Part shown: one piece after another, positions 29,086 to 38,810 of the stretch | Position numbering within the stretch: position 1 is the stretch's first letter | Layout: each line of letters starts with the position of its first letter | The notes under the pieces: model-generated | The model's input: the letters and a program-made list of their open reading frames with translations, nothing else | Told to the model about the DNA's origin: nothing | Database searches by the model: none | Assembly: GCA_002280815.1 (NCBI GenBank) | Contig: NCET01000088.1 | Coordinates: 1 to 39,796, forward strand | Reading direction: 5' to 3' | DNA length: 39,796 nt | Source: Flavobacteriales bacterium 32-34-25 | Lineage (GTDB): Bacteria; Bacteroidota; Bacteroidia; Flavobacteriales; Flavobacteriaceae | Position numbers and translations under genes: made by a program

Positions 29086-32000
29086 CTAATAAATAATCTT
29101 TGTACTGAACTTTGAACCGTCAGATAATAACACATCAACCAACAACAGTTGTTGACTTGAAATTAAATGAGCAATCACAAATACGTTCTTAGCTATTTCA
29201 TTTTGTTGGTATATTATTTTCCCTGTAATATCATACACCACAACTTTATCTAATACTACTTCAGCCGAATTTATTGTAATTTCTCTATCCTTGACAGCAA
29301 CTACAACATCTTTACTTACTTCTATTGCTGTTTCAGGCTCAACCACTTCTTCAACTGCATTTTTATCAACATAACGCAATACAAAACGATTTTTGAAAGC
29401 TCCTTTTTCAGTAGTAAAAGTATAAGGCGCTTTTTTAAGATCATGAAGTACTTTCAAATCTTTGTCTTCTAAAAAGATATTCTGTGTAGCCAAAGCTCCA
29501 TCAGTACGATCGATGCTAATTTGGAATTCACCCACAATAGTCGACTTATATCCTAAAGCTACACTGTCTTGTTTTACAAATGGTAAAGCACGTCCTTGAA
29601 TAGACAAATTCACTGCATTATTTACACTGTAAAAATCAACAAATTGATTTCCATCATAACTCATTCCATCAAAACCAGCATCATAATCATTAGTAGCTCC
29701 TGAAATATACCCCACAAGGGTTTGCTTGAAAGCCCCTTCTTTGTTAGTCAAATTTAACCAAACACGGCTTTTTTCGGTTGCTGCAACAGCTGTAGTAGTG
29801 GTTTTAGAAGTACTACTTAATTTAAAAAACTGTGAATTATCGTAATTAGGTTCTCCTTCTGTGTATCTCATAGCATTATTAAATACTACAGTTCCTCCAG
29901 CAGCAGTTGCTGGAGCAAAAAATCCTTGACCAGCTGCTATTTTTCCAGATATACCTACACCTCCTGTTTTGTTATAAGTAACATAGTCGTTTGTAGTATA
30001 ATTATAAATAGCATCTCCTGCAATATCTTTACTTGGCGATGTATTATGAGTCCAGAAGTAAAGTGTTCCTTCTAATGAAGCTGAATTTGCGGCTATAAAC
30101 TTATCGGCATCGATTGCTGATGGATAAGGATTCCCTAAGAGGTGTGCCTTATTCCCTGCTAACGAAGCTAAAGTTACTACACCATTATTAGGAATTCCAA
30201 CAAACACTGGATTAGTATCAATTGCAGGCACAGTAATACTAAATGTTTGTGGGGCTCTAATAATGTAACCATTTCCCTTAACCATTTGAGCAGCCCCATT
30301 ATACTCTATTTTCCATCCTGAAGTTGGATTAAAGCTGTAATATTTATCCCCTAAAGTATTAGGCGATAAAGCCTTTAAAGTTTGTGGTGTAACTGGTGAA
30401 GACCAATAAGTAAAATCATAACGTTTTACCGCATCGGTATGGCGATGGTAACGAATATTTCCCGAGTTTACTGCATCATCGTTAATTTGAACTAAACTGG
30501 CATTGTTTTCAAAAGTTAATGTTGCATTTGGCTGAACTTCAACTCCGTTTTCAATTTTTAATGTACGCCCTGATTTTATGGTAACCGCTGTCGATCCTGT
30601 AACCTGGCAAGAACAACCTTCGATATCAGCATCAATTGTATTTGGGTAATTTGATGCAAAAACTAATCTTTGATTGATTGTAGGAGTACCATCTGACCAA
30701 GAACCTGACCAAGTATTTGTTTCAGGAGCGATAATAACAACACTAACTGTTGCTGAAGTACAACCTCCATTAGTAACGGCAAAATAATAAGTACCTGGTA
30801 AAAGCCCTGTTATTGGTTGTGTCCCTCCACCAGTAATCACAATATTTTCACTACGTTCTCCTGTTTGAACAATAGTCCCTGAACTTGGCAAACCGCTTAA
30901 TTGTACACTTCCTGTTGGTACTTTACAACTAGGATTGGTTGGCGTTCCTGCTGTTGGAGTTAATGGAATAGCATTAACTATATTAATAATACCTGAACTA
31001 GTTGCTGTACAGCCAGAAGCATTAGTAACTATAACATCAACTACTTGTCCATTAGTTAAAGCTGTTGTGCTATAAGTAGCTGTAGGACTGTTTTGAACAC
31101 TTGAGCCTCCAATGTGCCTGAACAAAATATATTGTCGGCATCATTACTTGTTAAACCAGCAGAAGGAAGAGCATTAACTATATTGGTAATACCTGAGCTT
31201 GTAACCGAACATGAACTATTAGAAACAACTACAGTCACTACTTGCCCGTTAGTTAACGTAGAAGTTGTGTATGTTGTACTAGTACCATTTTGCACACTAA
31301 CACCATTAACCTTAAAATTATAGCTGGTTCCTCCTCCTGCTGTAAACATCACTGATGTACCTGCACAAAATGAATTATCAGCATCATTACTTGACAACGT
31401 TGGAGTTATAGAAGCACCTACCACAACTGTAACTCGACCATAAGCTTTCTTACTATCGGAAGTTCTTGTCATAACTACATTATAAACACCATCACTTGAA
31501 GAAATAGCAGTAAATGTTGGATATTGTGATGTACTTGTAAATGAATTAGGTCCAGTCCATGAGTAAGTAAAAGTACCATTTGGTGGTGGTGTTGCAGTTA
31601 AATTAATTGGATTTCCAACGCAAACAGGTGAGTTTGAATAAGCCGTACCAGTACCTCCCAAATCATTAATATCATCAAAACCTACTACTCCAGAAGAACC
31701 TTGACAAGCAGCTATATTTTTATCACCAATATAAATCCTATCACTTCCAGTACAGCCTCCTCCATTACCACCATCGGGATACAAAGCCCCACCATTAAGA
31801 AACTCTATCGAAGAACCTTCTGGTAATGTCAATCTATTATTTGCCGTTGAGAAATCAATGCTTGCATTATTCACAATAATTCTAAGGGGGCCTAATGAAC
31901 ACGATCCAATCAAATTTAAGTCACTATTCATAGTTAATTTTGTCGTAGTAGAACCATTACCTATACTTATTGTAGTATATCCAGAAAATGAACTACAACT

Positions 32001-32117
32001 ATAACTAGAAGCATTAACATTTCCTGTTATTGTATATGTTTGTGAAAAACCTTCAATCGAAAAAAGCAGAACAATTAAAAATATAAAAAAAGATTTCTTA
32101 GGTAAAATTAGTCTCAT
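29086..32117 (-). pseudogene. Giant T9SS-sorted surface protein B, frameshifted by a deletion of about 46 bp
   Basis: It starts MRLILPKKSFFIFLIVLLFS with a signal peptide ending GFSQ. Beta-rich repeats follow, including two PKD/Ig-like copies beginning LSSNDADNSFCAGT and LTSNDADNIFCSGT. In the second copy the frame breaks after FCSGT (near 31110) and resumes in another frame at SSVQNSPTATYS. Compared with the first copy about 46 bases are missing. The rest has the SprB-type repeat TPTAGTPTNPSC, the KRYDFTYWSSPVTPQTLKAL block, a large conserved domain (DNSQFFKL, RVWLNLTNKEGAFKQTL, LGYKSTIVGEFQI, FVLRYVDKNAVEE) and the type C sorting ending VLLSDGSKFSTKIIY. Without repair the product ends before the sorting signal. 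Sister genes flank it on both sides. Confidence 0.85.
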
Positions 32118-32724
32118 AAAAATATTTATTGGGGGTGAATTTTAAATTCGGGACAAAAAAAATCATTCAAAGCAAGACCATAAAACAAAGTCGTTTATCG
32201 GCATTTATACTCGTTAAGGAGCTTGTTTTAAAGCATTGAGTCTCTTATTTAAGAGACAAACAGCAGTGTATTGAACAGCAGCTGATTATCTTTTGTGTTA
32301 TCTACGATTTTATTTGAATCTTGGTTTTAGAAAAATGGAATAAAATTCTACTGGAAAAAGAGGGGGTATTTTACGAAGATTTGTAAGGTATTTTTACGGC
32401 AATCCTGAAGCTTTGGCACGCAAAAAGAAAAACCGCAAAGACGTGCAAAAGAAATAAATATAATCTGTGATTTTTTAGCCAAAGATTAAAAGATTAACAC
32501 GGATTAATTGGTGTGGATTTGTGTAATTTGTGGTTATAAACTGTAGTGGATTTTACCGCAAATTTAAAGACTTGGAAAGAAAAAAAATAATTTGCGAATT
32601 TGCGGTGAATATTTATAGAACCTAAAAGGAAAATGCACTAAAAAACATAGTCTTAACTATTTTTGAGACCAATAAACACCAGTCTGTTTTTAGAAGAATA
32701 ATTCGAAAGAGTAGATTAATAAAA
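32118..32724. other. Noncoding gap between surface proteins B and A
   Basis: About 600 bp without a credible gene. It contains an inverted repeat with ACCGCAAATT at 32555-32564 and AATTTGCGGT at 32597-32606, and text such as ACCGCAAAGACGTGC at 32434. That text resembles the ACCGCAAAG-type intergenic sequences also seen near 37362 and 38627 in this window. A single GGGGGTATTTTA near 32362 resembles one half of the PUL box, but no second half lies 22 bp away. Confidence 0.5.
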
Positions 32725-32757
32725 CAAAAAAATCCCGACTAAAGCTGTAATCGGGAT
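32725..32757 (-). terminator. Terminator of surface protein A
   Basis: ATCCCGACT and AATCGGGAT form a hairpin that on the minus strand ends in seven T. It lies about 45 bp beyond the stop codon. Confidence 0.8.
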
Positions 32758-32801
32758 AAAGAATAAAACGTAAAATTTCTAGCTATTTTAAATTCAAAAA
32801 C

Positions 32802-35800
32802 TCAATACACAATCTTTATTGCAACGGTTTCTCCATTGGCTAAAACCACTTGAACAAGCAGTAACTGATGTGCCAAATTCAAATTTTGGATTAAATAAGT
32901 ATTGGCTAAGACTTTCTGGTTTTGGTAAACCAATTTTCCAGAAACATCATAAATATTAATTTTAGCAATCTTATCCTGCGGGGATTGCAACAAAATTTCA
33001 TTATGCTGTACCGAAACCAAAACCTCATTACCCAATATTGAAGTTGTGGTCACTGTTTTTTCAACCGCATTTTCAGCTACATAACGCAGTACAAATCGAT
33101 TGTTAAAACCCCCTTTTTCGGTAGTAAACAAATAGGGTTCTTTTGTTAAATCATGTAGTACTTGCAAATCTTTGTCTTCCAGAAAAACAGCCTGATTTGC
33201 TAAAACTCCATCTGCATGATCGATACTAATTTGGAACTCGCCGGTTAGAGTCGATTTATAACCTAAAACTACTGAATCTTGAATTTCAAAAGGCAAAGCA
33301 CGTGCTTGAATAGCTAAATTCATACCCTGATTGATACTATAAAAATCAACAAACTGATTGTCATTATAAGTCACTCCGTCAAAACCGGCATCATAACCAT
33401 TAGTCGCAGCTGTAAGATAACCAAGTAAGGTTTGCTTAAAAGCGCCTTCTTTGTTAGTTAAATTCAACCAAACCCGATTTTTATCTGTTGTAGCAGTAGT
33501 TGTAGCCGATTTAGAAGTTGTACTCAATTTAAAAAATTGCGAATTATTTGCTCCCGAAACTCCGCCAGAAATTCGCATACTATTATTAAAAACCAATGTC
33601 CCTCCACTAGTACTTGCTTGCGCAAAAAAACCTTGACCAGCTGCAATTTCACCTGTTGGTACAACTCCACCTGTAACAGCAGTTTTGGAGGTAGAGACAC
33701 GAGTTCCTACTCCACCCGTTCTATTGTAAGTGGCATAATCACCAGTTGTATAATTGTAGGCGTAATCTCCTGAAAAACTACTACTTGGCAACGAATTATG
33801 AGTCCAGAAATAAAGCGTTCCTTCTAACACATTCACATTGGCATCTAAAAATGCATCAGCATCAATTGCCGAAGGATACGGATTACCCAGGAAATAAAAT
33901 TTATTTGCCGTTAATGCTAAATTGACAATTCCATTATGAGGAACACCTACAAAAACTGGATCATCATCAATTTCCGCACTAGTAATACTCAAGTTTTGCG
34001 ATGCTCTAATACTATAGCCTTTGCCTTTTTCCATAGTTGCTACCCCATGATATGAAATATGCCAACCATCATCATAACTATAGTATTTATCATAAAGTGT
34101 ATTAGGTGATAAATTCTTCATTGTTTGCCCTGCAACTGGCGAGGACCAATAGGTAAAATCATAACGTTTAACTGCTGCAGTATACCATCCCAAGTTGAAG
34201 TTTCACTTATTATTTCACATGTCGTACTTGAAGAAATACAACCCGCCGCATTTTTTATAATCACATTATAAATCCCCACAGCCAATCCCGATTTTACATT
34301 ACTTGTCTGATAAGTTACTCCATTGTCAAAACTATATTCATCGGTAGCACTCTGAACCGCTACACTAATAGTTCCCGTATTGACCACGCATGTTGGTTGT
34401 GTAATTGTGGCTACTGGAGTTGTCAACAATGGTAGAAAAGTAATTTTTCGGTTTCTAGACGTACTCGTTACATTGCAATCAGCACCCGAAGACTGAAAAG
34501 TAATATAAACACGATATTCTGCTGATTCTGCTGGAGTTCCACCACTTATTGTTAAAGTAGCCGTTGTTGCTCCTGAGTATGCTCCTCCATTACTAATTTC
34601 ATCCCAATCGCCTGAAGTCACTGATTTTTTCCAACGATAAGAAACTACATTGGCTGGATAAGAAGTACTAACGGTATAAGAATAATTTGTACCAAAACAC
34701 TGAGTAACAGTAGGACTTCCTGTAACATTAGTAATTTCATTTACTGTAAGCGTTGCCACACTAGAAGTCACACTACAATTCCCATTAGACACAATTACTT
34801 GAAATTGTGTTCCATTAGGATATTGAGCACTTCCTACATTATCAATCTTAATTTCTCCTGTAGAAGGATAACTTGTATTACTTACTATCCCAGTAAGTGT
34901 TACAAAACTTCCATCCGTTGGTCTTTTATATTGCCATGTATAAGTTAATCCTGAACCTGAAGCAATTACTTTAAATTTTACCGAATTACCTTCACATTCT
35001 AACTGACTTAAAGGTTGCGTTGTAATCACTGGAACTGGATTTACGGTTATAGTCCCTGTTGCATTTACACTTGTACATCCACCTAAGAGCGGAATACTAT
35101 AATTAAAAGTCCCTGATTCTGATGGAGTTCCACTAATTGTAATAACATTAGAAGTCCAAGATGCTGTAACACCTGCTGGTAAATTAGTCGCTGTTCCAAT
35201 AGCTGTAACTCCAGTAGTTGAATGCGTAATACTGGTCATTGCAGTATTAATGCACAAATTCGGACTTGACGAAGCTGTCCCTGCACTACTCAAGTTTACC
35301 GTAAAAGCTCCTGAAACAGCAGTTGTAAAAGGCGTTCCGCAGGAACTATTTATTATACAATAATAATATTTTGTTCCACTAATAGCACTTGAAGGTGTGT
35401 AGACATTTGATGTAGCTCCAGAAATCAAACTTCCACCAGAATTAGAAGCAGTAGTATTACTATACCACTGATAAGTTAAATCTGTTCCAAAAGCAGAAAC
35501 AGAAATTGGTCCAAAAGCTCCACTACACACGGTTTGCCCTGCAGTAGATTGCGTATAAGTAGATGCTGAAACATAAACAGGAATAGGTGCAGAATATTTA
35601 GTTCCACAAACACTTGCACTCGATGTATATTTTACCCTGTACCAAGTGGTAACAGTTAAAGCTGAAGGAGAGTAAGTATTTAAAGTTGCACCTGATATAT
35701 CAGAAAATGTCCCTCCTGCTGATAAACTGGACTGCCATTGATAAGTAGGTGAAGGAGCATTTGTTGTAAAAGTCATAGTACTTATTGCACCACCAGAACA

Positions 35801-36559
35801 AACCGTTTGACTCTGTGGAGTAATTGTTGCGGTATAAGAACTCCCTGAAGTTCCACAACCTAATGATGTACCCGAACAATTAGAAGTACAATCATTTGAT
35901 GAGCCATAAATTGTGGAAGAAGTCCCTTGCGTTTGCATGGCCCCAGTAGTATAAAATTGCCCAGTTGTTCCGTTGATATCAATATTCCCATTATCAGTTT
36001 TATAATCACCATATACTTGTAGTAATCCATTAACATTAAAAGTACCACTGCTATTACTATTAACTATATTCCCATAGACAATTATTGTTCCTCCAAATTC
36101 TATATTAATATTTACCTTATTACCAATCAAGAAATTATCTGAAGTAGAACCAACAGTTCCTAATACCAAAGTAGCACCAGACTTTACAGTCAATGTGAAA
36201 CTTGAAGATCCCCCTTCTACACTAGTAATTCCTCCGATAGTGGTAGTTCCAGAAGCTATAGTCAAACTACCTAAAGCATTTGAACTTGTAAGATTATAAT
36301 TTGTCCCACCTGGCTGATCTGTTACATCATTATTAAAGGTGTAATTTCCTGTTGTAATTGTTAAATTCTGATCAAGTGTTAGGGGATGATTAACTGTAAC
36401 GTCGGTAGTATTAGCTGGAACTGCTGTTGGTGTCCATGATGTTGTTGTAGACCAAATATAAGCTCCACCTGATGTAGCAGTTTGTCCAATTATCGTTGTA
36501 GAAAAAACAAATAAAAACAATATTACAAAAATTACTTTCTTAAATAAAAATCCCCTCAT
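32802..36559 (-). pseudogene. Giant T9SS-sorted surface protein A, frameshifted by a deletion of roughly 265 bp
   Basis: The start MRGFLFKKVIFVILFLFVFS is a signal peptide ending IIGQ. The first 200 residues look like a beta-helical G8-type or autotransporter-like stretch (TVNHPLTLDQNLTITTGNY). Ig-like repeats follow (SGGAISTMTFTTNAPSPTYQWQ, TVCSGAFGPISV). At ISETSTWDG (near 34185) the frame is lost. It resumes in another frame at YTAAVKRYDFTYWSSPVAGQ, followed by the same conserved C-terminal domain and type C sorting ending as proteins B and C. Relative to protein B, about 88-90 residues between TW(D/S)G and AVKRYDFTYW are absent, so a deletion of roughly 265 bp is likely. The downstream frame has only a TTG near its beginning, so independent expression is unlikely. 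Confidence 0.85.
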
Positions 36560-36774
36560 ACATTACGAATTATAAAATTTGACTTAACATAGCAACTATT
36601 AAATTAAACCACTAATAATCAGACATAAAAACAAAATCGTTAACTTACATTATTCATCGCTAATCAGCTATTTTTTACAAATAACGTCAGCTATTTACAT
36701 AGTAAATCACCTCCTCTTAAATAGAAATAAGTACCTTTATGGCTGAGAATTTTAACCTAAATTCAAATATTAAA

Positions 36775-37310
36775 ATGAAAGATGTTTTCACCATCAAAGA
36801 AGCCATTCATAAAATAGAACATTATTGTGCTTATCAGGAACGTTGTCATGAAGAAGTGGAGCAAAAATTACGAAGCATGAAAATGGATTCCGATGAGATT
36901 GACCGTATTATTGCCCATCTTATCAACGACAATTTTCTAAACGAAGAGCGATTTGCCTGTAGTTTTGCCCGAGGAAAACACCGAATTAAACATTGGGGAA
37001 AAATCCGGATTACTAATGAATTAAAATTCAGAGGCATCAACCAGACCTTAATCAATATTGCTTTAAAAGAAATTAGTCCCGAAGAATATTATACCACTTT
37101 TGAGACTTTGGCCAATAGAAACTGGGAATCCATTCAGGAAAAAAACACGTTGAAGAAAAGAAAGAAATTTTGCGACTTTATGCTAAGACGCGGTTGAAGA
37201 AAAGAAAGAAATTTTGCGACTTTATGCTAAGACGCGGATTTGAAAACAATCTGGTTTATGAAAAAGTTCGAGAATTGGAAAGCAGTGATCAGGTTTCAAG
37301 TGATCAGTGA
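36775..37310 (+). pseudogene. recX: recX regulatory protein, frameshifted near its C-terminus by a 44-bp tandem duplication
   Basis: The frame opens at ATG 36739, but a -7-like TACCTTTA at about 36731 makes ATG 36775 (MKDVFTIKEAIHKIEHYCAY) the more likely start. The helical repeats of RecX are clear: YCAYQERCHEEVEQKLRSM, IDRIIAHLINDNFLNEERFA, FARGKHRIKHWGKIRI and LKFRGINQTLINIAL. At 37150-37237 a 44-bp segment is present twice in tandem. The first copy ends the open frame with DFMLRRG and a stop. Without the extra copy the protein continues DFMLRRGFENNLVYEKVREL, the normal RecX ending, to the stop at 37308-37310. RecX modulates RecA filaments. Loss of the last helix could weaken it, while the truncated protein may keep partial function. 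Confidence 0.88.
37150..37237. repeat. 44-bp perfect tandem duplication in recX
   Basis: Copies at 37150-37193 and 37194-37237 are identical. Forty-four bases shift the frame by two, and one copy alone gives a normal RecX C-terminus. Confidence 0.96.
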
Positions 37311-37448
37311 TCAGTTTTTTAGTGTTCAGTTAAAAAAATCCAAAATCGACGTATCATTTTAACCGCAAAGAAAACAAAGTTTTATCGCAAAGTTCACCAG
37401 ATATTTTTTTAAAATTACTTCAATTACTCCAATCTGTGTTCCAAAAAA

Positions 37449-38615
37449 TTATATACTCAACAAAACACTGACCGCATTTCCACCAAAACCTACCGCGTTT
37501 ACCAATACTTTCTTTATTACCCTTTCAGGGTTTTGAACCCTGAAAGGGTTGTCTAAAAAAGGAATTCCAATAAACTGATTGTGTAGTAACATCAAGATGG
37601 CCAATTCAACACTCAACATTCCCGAAGCACCAAAAGTATGTCCAATTTTCCACTTGTTTGTAGTTAATAACGGAAGGTTTTCACCGAAGATTTTCTGAAT
37701 CGCCTTATACTCCGTTAAATCGCCTGCTTTGGTTCCCGGAGCGTGCATTACAATTACATCAACTTCTTCTAAATTGGTGTTTTCTAAAGCCATTTTCATC
37801 GATTTTTGAAAACAAGTCGCCTCAACGGAAATAGAAATATTGTGTTCCAAAATTTCAGTAGCATAGCCAATTCCTTCAATAAAAGCCAAAGCATTGTCTT
37901 TCTTCCCCATTTCAAGACAACAAACCGCAGCTCCTTCGCCCAAAATCATCGAATTGAGTTTTTTATCTAAATTCAATGCCTGATTTGGATAAGGTTCTTC
38001 ACTATGAGAATATATTTTCAACGCCCGCATTTGAGCAATGGTAAAATCGGTTAAAGGAGCTTCACTTCCACCAATAAGAAATTTATCAACCATGCCGGCA
38101 CGTAGCCAGGCTACACCGTTTAAAAGCGCATGCAAAGCTGTAGAACATGTAATAGAATGCGAGATTTCAGGTCCAGTACTTTGCAAATCGTGCCCAACCC
38201 AGGAAGAAATATTCCCCAAAGTGGTTGTTGGCGAAGCCAAAGTTTGTGCTTTGCCTGTTTCTAAATATTCCTGAAAATGTTTTTCGAATAAATCAGTCGC
38301 GCCACGCGAAGAACCGATATTGATTCCGAAAACCGAATCTGAATTCCAGCCCGCATTTTCAACCGCTTGACGCGAAGCCGCCATAGCGTACAAAACCGAT
38401 TTGTCCAGTGACTTGTATTTAACATCCGATTGCTGCAATTCAGCCACAATTTGCTGTGAATTTTCATCCAAAGAAGCACACCAGGTTTCCTGATTGTCTA
38501 AATACTTTTTAGAAAAACAGTGCTTTTCAGAAAGGTAATTTTTCCAGATGGTTTTGGAATCATTACCCAAAGGAGAAATAGATGCTAGAGCGGTGATTGA
38601 AATTATTGTTGACAA
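37449..38615 (-). CDS. Beta-ketoacyl synthase-like protein next to bioA
   Basis: This 388-aa thiolase-fold protein has the ketosynthase triad in recognisable form. Cys157 lies in HSITCSTALHALL, a first His is in VMHAPGTKAGDLTEYKAI, and a second His is in WKIGHTFGASGMLSVELA. Family motifs at the start (SITALASISPLGND) and end (VLVNAVGFGGNAVSVLL) fit. It is shorter than FabF, and flavobacteria commonly carry such a gene beside bioA. A role in making the pimeloyl moiety of biotin is possible but is inference; another acyl-chain role cannot be excluded. A palindromic repeat (37519-37549) is embedded in frame near the C-terminus and encodes NPFRVQNPERV. The stop is followed on the left by noncoding DNA up to recX. 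Confidence 0.88.
   Translation of the reverse strand: MSTIISITALASISPLGNDSKTIWKNYLSEKHCFSKKYLDNQETWCASLDENSQQIVAELQQSDVKYKSLDKSVLYAMAASRQAVENAGWNSDSVFGINIGSSRGATDLFEKHFQEYLETGKAQTLASPTTTLGNISSWVGHDLQSTGPEISHSITCSTALHALLNGVAWLRAGMVDKFLIGGSEAPLTDFTIAQMRALKIYSHSEEPYPNQALNLDKKLNSMILGEGAAVCCLEMGKKDNALAFIEGIGYATEILEHNISISVEATCFQKSMKMALENTNLEEVDVIVMHAPGTKAGDLTEYKAIQKIFGENLPLLTTNKWKIGHTFGASGMLSVELAILMLLHNQFIGIPFLDNPFRVQNPERVIKKVLVNAVGFGGNAVSVLLSI
37519..37549. repeat. Palindromic repeat element inside the ketosynthase coding region
   Basis: ACCCTTTCAGGGTT (37519-37532) and its exact complement (37536-37549) are separated by three bases. It resembles extragenic palindromes but lies in frame in the gene, at codons for NPFRVQNPERV, 20-30 residues from the C-terminus. 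Confidence 0.85.
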
Positions 38616-38660
38616 GGCTAATTTATTTTACCGCAAAGGTCGTGAAGTTTTTTAAAAAAA

Positions 38661-38807
38661 TTAACCACAAAGCTCACAAAGAAGGCTCAAGGCTCACTAA
38701 GTTTTTATTTTAAAAAACTAAATAATTAGGTAGCTAAAAATTGAAAGCGAATTAAACAGATAAAAAAACAGTGTTCTTAGTGCATCCCTAGTGAGCTTTG
38801 TGGTTAA
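38661..38807. repeat. Large inverted-repeat element between the ketosynthase gene and bioA
   Basis: TTAACCACAAAGCTCAC (38661-38677) and its exact complement (38791-38807) enclose about 113 bp. A nested pair CACTAAG (near 38694) and CTTAGTG (near 38776) strengthens the fold. The element fills most of the 195-bp gap and ends four bases before the bioA stop codon. Confidence 0.8.
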
Positions 38808-38810
38808 ACT

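Noticed and set aside
32360-32371. GGGGGTATTTTA as a fourth PUL box
   Set aside because: Only one half-site; no GGGG 22 bp away, and the neighbouring gene is not a PUL gene.
37281-37330. Short repeated words GTGATCAG after recX
   Set aside because: Two or three imperfect copies only; not a CRISPR or a defined tandem array.
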